Shown here: piece after piece, positions 1 to 5,957 of the stretch
How positions within the stretch are numbered: the stretch's first letter is position 1
How the letters are laid out: every line of letters begins with the position of its first letter
Origin: JBBDMU01 sp040878115
GTDB lineage: Bacteria; Bacteroidota; Rhodothermia; Balneolales; Natronogracilivirgulaceae
Length of the DNA: 6,373 nt
Direction: 5' to 3'
Assembly (NCBI GenBank): GCA_040878115.1
Contig: JBBDMV010000037.1
Location: 1 to 6,373, forward strand
Position numbers and translations under genes: made by a program
Notes under the pieces: model-generated
What the model was told of the DNA's origin: nothing
Database searches by the model: none
Seen by the model: the letters and a program-made list of their open reading frames with translations, nothing else

Positions 1-12
1 CCCCGAAGGGGG
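1..12. terminator. Possible GC-rich hairpin at the window edge
   Basis: Four C (1-4), GAA, then a G run (8-12) form a short GC-rich inverted repeat. Read on the minus strand, the core is CCC-TTCG-GGG, a stem closed by a UUCG tetraloop, which is common in intrinsic terminators and structured RNAs. It lies about 160 bases beyond the ispE stop, so it could end the cca-ispE transcript, or belong to a gene outside the window. The window edge cuts it, so neither the full stem nor a following T run can be seen. Confidence 0.25.
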
Positions 13-74
13 TTCAATGGATTAGAGATTAGGTACTTCAGGCTTTTTTGCTATTGATCATTGCCCTGATAGCT

Positions 75-90
75 GACGCATTATTGCGTC
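75..90 (+). terminator. Small perfect stem-loop, weak terminator candidate
   Basis: GACGCA (75-80) pairs perfectly with TGCGTC (85-90) around a TTAT loop. On the plus strand it is followed by TTCTTTACTT, a broken T tract, which would suit a weak rho-independent terminator for a rightward transcript from outside the window. On the minus strand no T run follows, so it is a poor terminator for ispE. The stem is only six pairs long and may be chance. Confidence 0.25.
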
Positions 91-168
91 TTCTTTACTT
101 CGCGTTCCTGAAAATAGGTTTAAGCTCATAAATATGAATCGAACTCAGCTTAAAAAAACCTTTTGATT

Positions 169-1062
169 TTATGCTTTCTCATAAACCATAAAATCAGGCT
201 TGAATTTTGGGGGGGTCAGGTTTACTTTGAATCCCAAGTCCAGGAGCGTGTTGTAGCTTTCCACGGCGAGGAACTCCTGTTCGAAGAGCCCGAATACGGC
301 TGACCCGCTGCCGCTCATGGCAGCGTATAACGCGCCGAACTCATAGAGCTGGTCCCGCAGGTCTCCAATTAACGGATGTCTTTGAATTACGCTGGTTTCA
401 AGGTCGTTCTGGAGTAGGAATTTCCATTCTTCAGGATCTTCGTTGACGAGGATATCCTCCAAATCAAAATCGGGGCCTTCATTGGGGGTACAATAGCTGT
501 AGGCTTCTGCGGTGTTGGATACGATATCCGGGAAAACCGTTAATATCCAGTAGTCAGGTTGAATATCAAGGTGCTTTATAGTGGTCCCGATACCGGTTGC
601 CATGCCGGGTTTCCCTTTCAAGAACAAGGGGACATCGGCGCCGATGCCGGCACAAAGATCAGCGAGATCGGTCTCTGATAAACCCAGGCTTTCTATTTTA
701 TTGATCATCCTGAGTATTGTGGCCGCGTTACTGCTTCCACCACCTAAGCCCGCTCCGGCAGGTATTTTCTTTTCAACCTTGATCAGGTGATGGCCGGAAT
801 AATGTATGTACTGGCGAAGGTGTTTTATAGCCTTTACAATCAGGTTCCTGTCATCGGTTGGGATGGATTCGTCCGACATGTTCAACAGAAGCTGGTTGGA
901 TTTCTTCACCGAGAAACGGTCTGACCAGTCAATAAAGCAGAACCCTGTTTTTACTTCATGATAACCGGTTGGCAATTTCCGTAAAACCTGCAACCCGAGG
1001 TTTATTTTAGCGTGGGATTGGGTGACCCATTCGACTTGGGGTTCAGTTCTTATTGGCTTCAA
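169..1062 (-). CDS. ispE: 4-diphosphocytidyl-2-C-methyl-D-erythritol kinase
   Basis: IspE is a cytoplasmic kinase of the non-mevalonate (MEP) pathway. It phosphorylates the 2-hydroxyl of CDP-methylerythritol with ATP on the way to IPP and DMAPP. The 297-residue product fits the family length. The GHMP-kinase signatures are all present: AKINLGLQV at 18-26 with the conserved Lys19, the glycine-rich ATP loop PAGAGLGGGSSNAA at 101-114, GADVPLF at 141-147 with the likely catalytic Asp143, and the C-terminal MSGSGSAVFGLF at 249-260. The start is a TTG at 1060-1062 inside the end of cca, giving a 20-base overlap. No ATG or GTG is available in frame before the AKINL motif. No Shine-Dalgarno site is evident, so translational coupling to cca is likely (inference). 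Identity is secure; the exact start is less so. Confidence 0.96.
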   Translation of the reverse strand: MKPIRTEPQVEWVTQSHAKINLGLQVLRKLPTGYHEVKTGFCFIDWSDRFSVKKSNQLLLNMSDESIPTDDRNLIVKAIKHLRQYIHYSGHHLIKVEKKIPAGAGLGGGSSNAATILRMINKIESLGLSETDLADLCAGIGADVPLFLKGKPGMATGIGTTIKHLDIQPDYWILTVFPDIVSNTAEAYSYCTPNEGPDFDLEDILVNEDPEEWKFLLQNDLETSVIQRHPLIGDLRDQLYEFGALYAAMSGSGSAVFGLFEQEFLAVESYNTLLDLGFKVNLTPPKFKPDFMVYEKA

Positions 1063-2464
1063 GTGCTTGGTCTTTGATTTTGAGCATGTAATCCCACGCA
1101 GCCTGGTGTTCGTTGGGGATTTCGCCTTCCATAATGGCTTCTTCGATGGCTTTCTTTATAACACCTACTTGCGGCCCAGGTCCGAGTTGCAAAGCTTCCA
1201 TAATTTCGTTGCCGGTAATGGGTGGCTTCCAATTGCGCAGGCGGTCTTTTTCCGCTACTTCATTGACCTTTTGCTCAACGGCGTCAAAATTCCTTAGGTA
1301 CTGTTTAACTTTACGGGTGTTCTTTGAAGTGATATCGGCCCGGCAAAGCGTCATCAGGTCATCCAGGTCGTCTCCGGCTTCTACAATGAGGCGGCGGATA
1401 GCGCTGTCGGTTACGATCTCATCAACCAACGCAATGGGGCGGAGGTGCAGCCTTACAAGCTTTTGAATGTAGCGTAAACGCCCATCCATAGGAAGGCTGA
1501 ACCTTCTAAATATCCCTTTTGCCCACCGGGCACCCAGAGCATCATGTCCGTGAAAGGTCCAGCCGGCTACGGGAGAAAATCGTTTGGTGGGGGGCTTCGC
1601 AATATCATGTAAGATAGCCGCCCAGCGCAGCCACAAGTTGTCGGATTTTACGGTTATATTATCAAGCACCTGCAGGGTGTGCCAGAAGTTATCTTTATGC
1701 CGAATGCCGTTAATTTCATCCACTCCGCGCAGGTTATAAAGTTCGGGGAAGATTATTTCAAGCAAGCCGGTTTTGAACAAATGCGAAAACCCCACCGATG
1801 GGACCGGGCACATGATGATCTTGTTCAATTCATCAACAATACGTTCCTGAGAGATAATCTTGATACGTTTAGCAGACTTTTTGATGCTTTCCAGTGTCTT
1901 TTCCTCGATCTCAAAATCCAGCTGGGTAGCAAAGCGAATGGCCCTAAGCATACGCAGGGGGTCATCGCTGAACGTTATATCCGGATCAACGGGGGTACGG
2001 ATTAATTGGTCCTTAAGATCATGTAATCCACCGAAAGGGTCACGTAACTTGCCGAAATCACCTTTATTGAGTGACCAGGTAAGGGCGTTGATGGTGAAAT
2101 CACGGCGCAACTGGTCATCCTCCAGGGTGCCGTCTTCCACGATAGGTTTGCGGGAATTCCGTTCGTAACTTTCTTTTCTGGCTCCCACAAACTCAAGGTC
2201 GAAGTTCCCATAACGAACATGGGCTGTGCCAAAATTTTTAAAAACGGAAATATCTTTTGTTCCCAGAAGTTCGGCAGCCCTTCTGGCTAGTTTGATGCCG
2301 GAACCTATGGTCACGAAATCCATGTCTCCCACATTTTCTTTTAATCGATGCAGGTAATAATCACGTACATAACCACCAACAATAAATACCTGCTGCTGGC
2401 AATTTTCACCGGCTTTAGAAATAGCTTCAAATATGTTTCTGTGTAATTTACTTATATTCTCCAA
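1043..2464 (-). CDS. cca: CCA tRNA nucleotidyltransferase, HD-domain type
   Basis: This is a class II nucleotidyltransferase of the CCA-adding / poly(A) polymerase family, expected to build or repair the 3' CCA end of tRNAs from CTP and ATP. In order in the 473 residues: the FIVGGYVRD signature at 27-35; the catalytic carboxylates Asp47 and Asp49 in GDMDFVT; a third acidic position near DLEF at 89-92; RRDFTINAL at 120-128; DPFGGLHDL at 142-150; the DDPLRMLRAIRFA motif at 167-179; SQERIVDEL at 205-213; then an HD phosphohydrolase domain with His262 in NFWHTL and His286-Asp287 in ILHDIAKP. Poly(A) polymerase belongs to the same superfamily, but the attached HD domain and the apparent absence of a second copy here favour CCA addition. 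The start is TTG at 2462-2464; an in-frame TAA lies five codons upstream (2477-2479). The first in-frame Met falls in the active site, so a shorter form is implausible. Confidence 0.9.
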   Translation of the reverse strand: MENISKLHRNIFEAISKAGENCQQQVFIVGGYVRDYYLHRLKENVGDMDFVTIGSGIKLARRAAELLGTKDISVFKNFGTAHVRYGNFDLEFVGARKESYERNSRKPIVEDGTLEDDQLRRDFTINALTWSLNKGDFGKLRDPFGGLHDLKDQLIRTPVDPDITFSDDPLRMLRAIRFATQLDFEIEEKTLESIKKSAKRIKIISQERIVDELNKIIMCPVPSVGFSHLFKTGLLEIIFPELYNLRGVDEINGIRHKDNFWHTLQVLDNITVKSDNLWLRWAAILHDIAKPPTKRFSPVAGWTFHGHDALGARWAKGIFRRFSLPMDGRLRYIQKLVRLHLRPIALVDEIVTDSAIRRLIVEAGDDLDDLMTLCRADITSKNTRKVKQYLRNFDAVEQKVNEVAEKDRLRNWKPPITGNEIMEALQLGPGPQVGVIKKAIEEAIMEGEIPNEHQAAWDYMLKIKDQALEANKN

Positions 2465-2680
2465 ATCTTTAATATCTTACCGTGTCTTCGCAGTGATGTA
2501 ATAATAGTCCGTTACAAACGTGGAATTTATTCGATCTTATCCCATTACGTTTAAAAATACAAAGATTACATGAGAAGTGAGACAACAGACGATAAACCAG
2601 TGCCATATTTTTTATCAATCAAAGAAAAACCTTTCTATACTCAATAAATAATAGCGGCCGGTTAGGTGCGCCAATTATCT
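2465..2680. other. Divergent intergenic region between cca and the transporter
   Basis: About 200 A/T-rich bases separate two genes pointing away from each other, so promoters for both are expected here. A rightward candidate lies at 2612-2641. For the leftward cca-ispE unit, the minus strand reads TAATCTTTG at about 2563-2571, resembling the Bacteroidota -7 element TAnnTTTG but with one extra base, so it is only suggestive. A 7-base inverted pair (ATGTAAT 2496-2502, ATTACAT 2565-2571) is widely spaced and may be chance. No coding region or RNA gene is supported. Confidence 0.5.
2612..2641 (+). promoter_or_regulatory. Candidate promoter of the cation transporter
   Basis: TTATCA (2612-2617, four of six matches to TTGACA) and TATACT (2636-2641, five of six matches to TATAAT) are separated by 18 bases, about 40 bases before the ATG of the transporter. 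This is a sigma-70-like reading. If the host is a Bacteroidota member, the primary sigma factor prefers a different -7/-33 pattern, so the match could be fortuitous in this A/T-rich stretch. Confidence 0.3.
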
Positions 2681-3610
2681 ATGGATACTCGTAGCAAAAA
2701 AGCCATTAAAATAAGCCTTTTTGTCTCGCTTTTTGCGTTTGCCTTTAAGTTAGGCGGATTCATTATGACGGGTTCAAATAGCGTTTTGTCGGATGTACTG
2801 GAGTCTTTTGTGCATATTTTTGCAGTAGGTTTTTCAACTTTCGGGGTGTATTTCAGCATCAAGCCTCCTGATGAAGACCACCATTACGGCCATGAGCGAA
2901 TTGGTTTTTTTGCCGTGGGTGCAGAGGGATTGCTTATTGTTATAGCCGGCATTGCCATTATATTCCAGTCGGTTAACAATTTGATTACCGGTGCGGTATT
3001 GGCTAATCTCGATCATGGTATTGCGGTGATCTTTTTGGCGGCGATCGTCAACCTGACATTGGGCAGTTACCTTGTAAAGGTTGGGCGTGAGGAGAATAAT
3101 ATGATTGTCATCGGTAACGGAAAGCACACGCTCACCGATGTATGGACCAGCGGCGGTGTGGTCTTGACGCTCCTGCTGATTAAATTCACCGGTTGGGTGA
3201 TCCTTGATGCCATCGTTGCTCTGGGTGTGGCTTCCTATATTATGTATGAGGGTGTTAAATTAGGCCGGTACTCTCTGAAAGGGTTGATGGACAGTCGTGA
3301 CCCGGATAAGGATGAGATCATTAAAAACGTTCTTGATCAAAAGCTCCCGCCTAACATTATCAGTACGCACAACCTTCGTCATCGAACCACGGGGCACACC
3401 ACCTGGATTGAATTACATGCTTTGTTTAGGAAAGACATCAAACTTCAGGATGCCCATGATGAGGCCACTATTTTGGAGCGCCATATCATGAAGGCTATTC
3501 AGGGGGATGCTGTGGTAACCATTCACCTTGAGCCGGCTGAAACCCATGAGCAATCGCATATTATGCTGGAAGGCGTCAACAGAAATAAAGATCTGGACGA
3601 TTTATTTTGA
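2681..3610 (+). CDS. Cation diffusion facilitator (CDF) family transporter
   Basis: CDF proteins are inner-membrane antiporters that export divalent metals (Zn, Fe, Mn, Co and others) in exchange for protons. With the ATG start the product has 309 residues. It has hydrophobic segments at roughly 11-29, 43-60, 76-98, 113-132, 155-168 and 172-189, then a cytoplasmic C-terminal domain with HRTTGHTTWIELH (234-246), AHD (258-260) and IHLEP (281-285), typical of the CDF dimerisation domain. Helix 5 carries the metal-binding pair His149-x3-Asp153. In helix 2 the matching pair is Glu41-x3-His45 instead of the common Asp/His-x3-Asp. A His-rich DEDHHYGHER loop lies at 64-73. A GTG at 2666, directly after an in-frame TAG, is an alternative start adding five residues; I prefer the ATG because AGGTG (2664-2668) lies upstream of it. 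Substrate metal cannot be assigned. Confidence 0.92.
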   Translation: MDTRSKKAIKISLFVSLFAFAFKLGGFIMTGSNSVLSDVLESFVHIFAVGFSTFGVYFSIKPPDEDHHYGHERIGFFAVGAEGLLIVIAGIAIIFQSVNNLITGAVLANLDHGIAVIFLAAIVNLTLGSYLVKVGREENNMIVIGNGKHTLTDVWTSGGVVLTLLLIKFTGWVILDAIVALGVASYIMYEGVKLGRYSLKGLMDSRDPDKDEIIKNVLDQKLPPNIISTHNLRHRTTGHTTWIELHALFRKDIKLQDAHDEATILERHIMKAIQGDAVVTIHLEPAETHEQSHIMLEGVNRNKDLDDLF

Positions 3611-3690
3611 TGGTTGGGCATGATAAAATCCATTACATTAGAGCCTGAATTTTATATCTTACACGAAAACCTTAACCGCTAAGATCCCCG

Positions 3691-5535
3691 ATGGCTGAAC
3701 AATACAAAGCCCTGACCCGCAAATACCGGCCTAGAAATTTTGAGGATATTGTCTCACAGGAACATGTGAGCAGCACACTGAAAAACGCGATTGAACAAAA
3801 CCGGCTTAATCACGCCTATCTGTTTTGCGGTCCGCGGGGAGTAGGGAAAACTACCATGGCCCGGGTGCTTGCCCGAGTCATTAACGAAGTGGATGCCACC
3901 GTTGATGGAGAAGCGCTAAATAATACGCTTAACATCATAGAAATTGACGCGGCCTCCAATAATAAAGTCGAAGATGTGCATGCTCTGCGGGAGCGGGTAC
4001 GGATCAAGCCGCAGAACGGACGCTATAAGGTTTATATCATTGATGAGGTCCACATGCTCACCAAGCAGGCGTTCAATGCCCTGCTGAAAACCCTGGAAGA
4101 GCCCCCTGATCACGCCATATTTATTTTTGCGACCACGGAGCCGCATAAGATCCTCCCGACGATCCTGTCGCGTTGCCAGAGGTTTGATTTCCGCCGTATC
4201 AAAGTGGAAGAAACAGTGGCCAGGCTGCATAGCATATGTAAGACGGAAGGCATTAAAATTGATAATGAGTCTTTGCATGTAATTGCAAAGAAAGGTGACG
4301 GTTCATTGCGTGATGCGTTAGGGATTATGGACCAGGCTATTGCCTTCTGTGGCACCGATATCAACCAGCAGGAAATGTTCAGCGCCCTTAATGTGGTAAG
4401 CACCGAGCACTTGTTCGAGCTGATGGACGCCGTGGATAAAAAAGATGCCAATGCCGGCCTCACCCTCATTAACAACCTGCTGCAGGATGGCTACGACATC
4501 CAGGAATTTCTGAGCACGCTCACCGAGCACCTGCGAAATCTATACCTGGCCCGGGACATGAAAAACGTGTATCTCATAGAGGCTTCAGATGACACCAGGG
4601 AACGATATCAGGTTGCAGCCAAAGTTTTTGAAGCCGATGACCTGATGCGCATGCTTCATATCATCAATGATGCTCAGTTTAAAATACGAGAAGCCCGGCA
4701 GCCGCGAATCCAGTTTGAGATCGCTATTTTGAAATTGATCCACCTGGAGCGAATGGGCGGACTCCGTCAGCTTATGGATGAGCTCAAGAGTTTGAAACAA
4801 GGAACCGCTGCAGAATCAAAGCCTGAGCAGCCTGTCGCGAGTGAAAAGAAAGCTGATCCCCCGGCACCAAAGCTCCGGCAAACAGAAAATAAACCAGAGG
4901 CGGCCCCGCCACAGCAGACAAAAGACACCCCGCAGGCAGATACCCAGGGGAAAACCAGCGAAGATATAAATGTTTTCGGGAAGCCATCGCTGGGACGGAC
5001 CCAAAACATGCTCTCAACAGTCAACCTGGATTCCGGTAATGAAAATACAACGGTCCCCAAAACAGAAGAAGAATATGGTGGTGAAATTACCGGGAACCTG
5101 GCTTTAGCGCCAAAACCAAAACCGGCATCTGGTGAAACCGAAGATACGAATTCAGCCTTTCAGGAAAAGAAGCCATTTTACCTTCATGATGTGAAGCAGG
5201 TTTGGGACCAGTATCTTCAGGAAATCTATGATAAAATGGAGAAGGTCAGTTACTTCACCATGCAGCGGGTAAAACCGATAGACTTAAAGCAAGGTAAACT
5301 GACCCTGGAATGCCAGGACCAATTTATCTGTGAGACGGTCGAGGAAAAAAAACGGGATTTTAGCCGATTATTTAATAAACTAACCCGGCAGAAATTACGC
5401 TTCCAGACCACGGTAATACAAACTATTGAGACAGAGGATGCGTTAGACCCTTATACACGGTTCAAAGAACTCCAAAAAAAGGACCCGACACTTCGCACCA
5501 TAGTTGAACTGTTTGGTGCGGAACTTGAATATTAA
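3691..5535 (+). CDS. dnaX: DNA polymerase III subunit gamma/tau
   Basis: DnaX is the ATPase core of the replicative clamp loader, which loads the sliding clamp and tethers the polymerase at the fork. In the 614 residues: Walker A GPRGVGKTT (47-55), IEIDAASNN (83-91), Walker B with DEVH (118-121), sensor-1 FATTE (146-150), LSRCQRFDF with the SRC arginine finger (159-167), and sensor-2 GSLRDAL (204-210). The collar helices run to about 365. A Pro/Lys/Gln/Glu-rich, probably disordered linker covers about 371-490, and a C-terminal tau-like domain about 495-610. Unusually, the stretch between Walker A and IEIDAAS has no cysteine and is about ten residues shorter than E. coli DnaX, so the zinc module is missing. 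Two A-rich slippery sites lie near the 3' end. The ATG at 3691 gives the standard N-terminus; no strong ribosome binding site precedes it. It follows the transporter by 80 bases and precedes ybaB by 19. Confidence 0.97.
   Translation: MAEQYKALTRKYRPRNFEDIVSQEHVSSTLKNAIEQNRLNHAYLFCGPRGVGKTTMARVLARVINEVDATVDGEALNNTLNIIEIDAASNNKVEDVHALRERVRIKPQNGRYKVYIIDEVHMLTKQAFNALLKTLEEPPDHAIFIFATTEPHKILPTILSRCQRFDFRRIKVEETVARLHSICKTEGIKIDNESLHVIAKKGDGSLRDALGIMDQAIAFCGTDINQQEMFSALNVVSTEHLFELMDAVDKKDANAGLTLINNLLQDGYDIQEFLSTLTEHLRNLYLARDMKNVYLIEASDDTRERYQVAAKVFEADDLMRMLHIINDAQFKIREARQPRIQFEIAILKLIHLERMGGLRQLMDELKSLKQGTAAESKPEQPVASEKKADPPAPKLRQTENKPEAAPPQQTKDTPQADTQGKTSEDINVFGKPSLGRTQNMLSTVNLDSGNENTTVPKTEEEYGGEITGNLALAPKPKPASGETEDTNSAFQEKKPFYLHDVKQVWDQYLQEIYDKMEKVSYFTMQRVKPIDLKQGKLTLECQDQFICETVEEKKRDFSRLFNKLTRQKLRFQTTVIQTIETEDALDPYTRFKELQKKDPTLRTIVELFGAELEY
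5345..5363 (+). other. A8 run in dnaX with a -1 frame stop just after it
   Basis: Eight A (5345-5352) cover codons 552-554 (GAA AAA AAA), which gives an A-AAA-AAA heptamer in the correct phase for -1 slippage. In the -1 frame the ribosome would read ACG GGA TTT and stop at TAG (5361-5363). This would end DnaX at about 557 residues, inside the C-terminal domain. Slippage of ribosomes or RNA polymerase on such runs is established in dnaX of E. coli and Thermus, but there it truncates the protein much earlier. No strong downstream stem-loop is obvious. Functional slippage is inference only. Confidence 0.25.
5475..5507 (+). other. A-AAA-AAG heptamer in dnaX with a -1 stop
   Basis: Bases 5475-5481 read A AAA AAG in frame (codons 596-597), the same heptamer used for -1 frameshifting in E. 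coli dnaX. The -1 frame continues for eight codons to TGA at 5505-5507. The shifted product would swap the last 17 residues for eight others. That is so close to the natural end that no gamma-like short form would result. The motif could simply reflect Lys codon use. Confidence 0.2.
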
Positions 5536-5543
5536 TTACAAAT

Positions 5544-5548
5544 AAGGA
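5544..5548 (+). promoter_or_regulatory. Ribosome binding site of ybaB
   Basis: AAGGA lies six bases before the ATG at 5555 and is the clearest Shine-Dalgarno site in the window. It decides for this ATG over the second in-frame ATG at 5564, which would otherwise give an equally plausible MADLFGK start. It sits in the 19-base gap after dnaX, so ybaB has its own strong initiation signal within the shared transcript. Confidence 0.6.
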
Positions 5549-5554
5549 TGTATC

Positions 5555-5899
5555 ATGCAAAATATGGCTGACCTATTCGGAAAAATAACCGAATTCCAAA
5601 AAAAAATGGAAGACGCCAAAAGTAAACTTTCCGAATTGGAAATAGAAGCCGAAGCTGGTGGAGGAATGGTGAAAGTTAAGGCAAATGGTAACAGAGAAAT
5701 TATTGGCATCAAGCTGGACCATGATATTATTAATACTGATGATGTTGAGATGCTTGAAGATTTGATCATTGCCGGAATTAACAAAGCTCTGAAAGAGGCT
5801 GATGATGTCTCCAAAGAGAAAATGGCCGAAATGACCAAAGGTATGCTCCCCGGAGGATTGCCGGGCGGTATGGACCTGGGTGATCTGGGGCTGAAATAA
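5555..5899 (+). CDS. ybaB: YbaB/EbfC family nucleoid-associated protein
   Basis: Small dimeric DNA-binding proteins of this family coat the nucleoid and are almost always encoded between dnaX and recR. The 114-residue product has the family layout: an N-terminal helix with ADLFGKITEFQKKMEDAKSKL (from residue 5), a strand-rich middle with GGGMVKVKANGNREIIGIKL (about 35-54), a helix with EDLIIAGINKAL, and a Gly/Met-rich tail PGGLPGGMDLGDLGL. A run of nine A (5598-5606) falls in codons 15-18. A -1 slip there would stop after a few codons. The gene starts 19 bases after dnaX and ends 58 bases before recR, so co-transcription is likely. Its precise role in this organism cannot be read from sequence. 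Confidence 0.95.
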   Translation: MQNMADLFGKITEFQKKMEDAKSKLSELEIEAEAGGGMVKVKANGNREIIGIKLDHDIINTDDVEMLEDLIIAGINKALKEADDVSKEKMAEMTKGMLPGGLPGGMDLGDLGLK

Positions 5900-5937
5900 T
5901 TTCTTATCGCCTCCATACTCATTTGTTCACCGTTAAT

Positions 5938-5951
5938 TGATCACTGATCAC
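5938..5951 (+). repeat. Two-copy tandem heptamer TGATCAC before recR
   Basis: TGATCAC occurs twice back to back (5938-5944, 5945-5951), each copy holding the palindrome TGATCA, a few bases before the recR TTG. The second copy runs into the in-frame TGA (5952-5954) that precedes the recR start. It may be a short duplication in the ybaB-recR spacer. A regulatory role is not supported by anything else seen. Confidence 0.5.
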
Positions 5952-5957
5952 TGAAAT

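Larger units (their letters stand above)
1..168. other. Intergenic region downstream of ispE
   Basis: All three plus-strand frames reach a stop within the first 60 bases, so at most the last few codons of an upstream gene could lie here, and I cannot recognise any. Visible structure is the edge hairpin at 1-12, a perfect 6-bp stem at 75-90, and a looser inverted repeat pairing 119-126 (TTTAAGCT) with 147-154 (AGCTTAAA) across a 20-base loop. The last one sits just past the ispE stop. Its plus-strand reading is followed by an A/T-rich stretch. No RNA gene is recognised. Confidence 0.5.

Noticed and set aside
1..40. GGTTCAATGGATT as a tRNA T-arm
   Set aside because: The flanking bases do not form a T stem, and no acceptor or CCA end can be fitted.
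1022..1466. Plus-strand open frames opposite the end of cca
   Set aside because: The minus-strand frame is a well-supported gene with conserved motifs; the opposite frames are low in recognisable protein features.
2496..2571. Inverted pair ATGTAAT / ATTACAT between cca and the transporter
   Set aside because: Seven bases with a spacing of over 60 in A/T-rich sequence is within chance and no further symmetry surrounds it.
3633..3660. Possible promoter before dnaX (TTACAT and TATCTT, 16-base spacer)
   Set aside because: The -35-like box matches only two of six positions, too weak to list. dnaX may be read from the transporter promoter or from a non-sigma-70 type promoter.
4838..4852. A-rich GAAAAGAAA in the dnaX linker as a gamma-type frameshift site
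   Set aside because: It is placed about where a gamma subunit would end, but the phase does not give an X-XXY-YYZ heptamer.
4767..5060. Overlapping minus-strand open frames opposite the dnaX linker
   Set aside because: They mirror the Pro/Lys/Gln-rich linker and are rich in Cys, Phe and Ser, as expected from antisense reading; no domain or ribosome binding site.
5536..5922. Long minus-strand open frame opposite ybaB (128 codons)
   Set aside because: It lies fully antisense to a clear ybaB, has a Ser/Ile/Pro-rich composition typical of an antisense shadow, and shows no recognisable domain.
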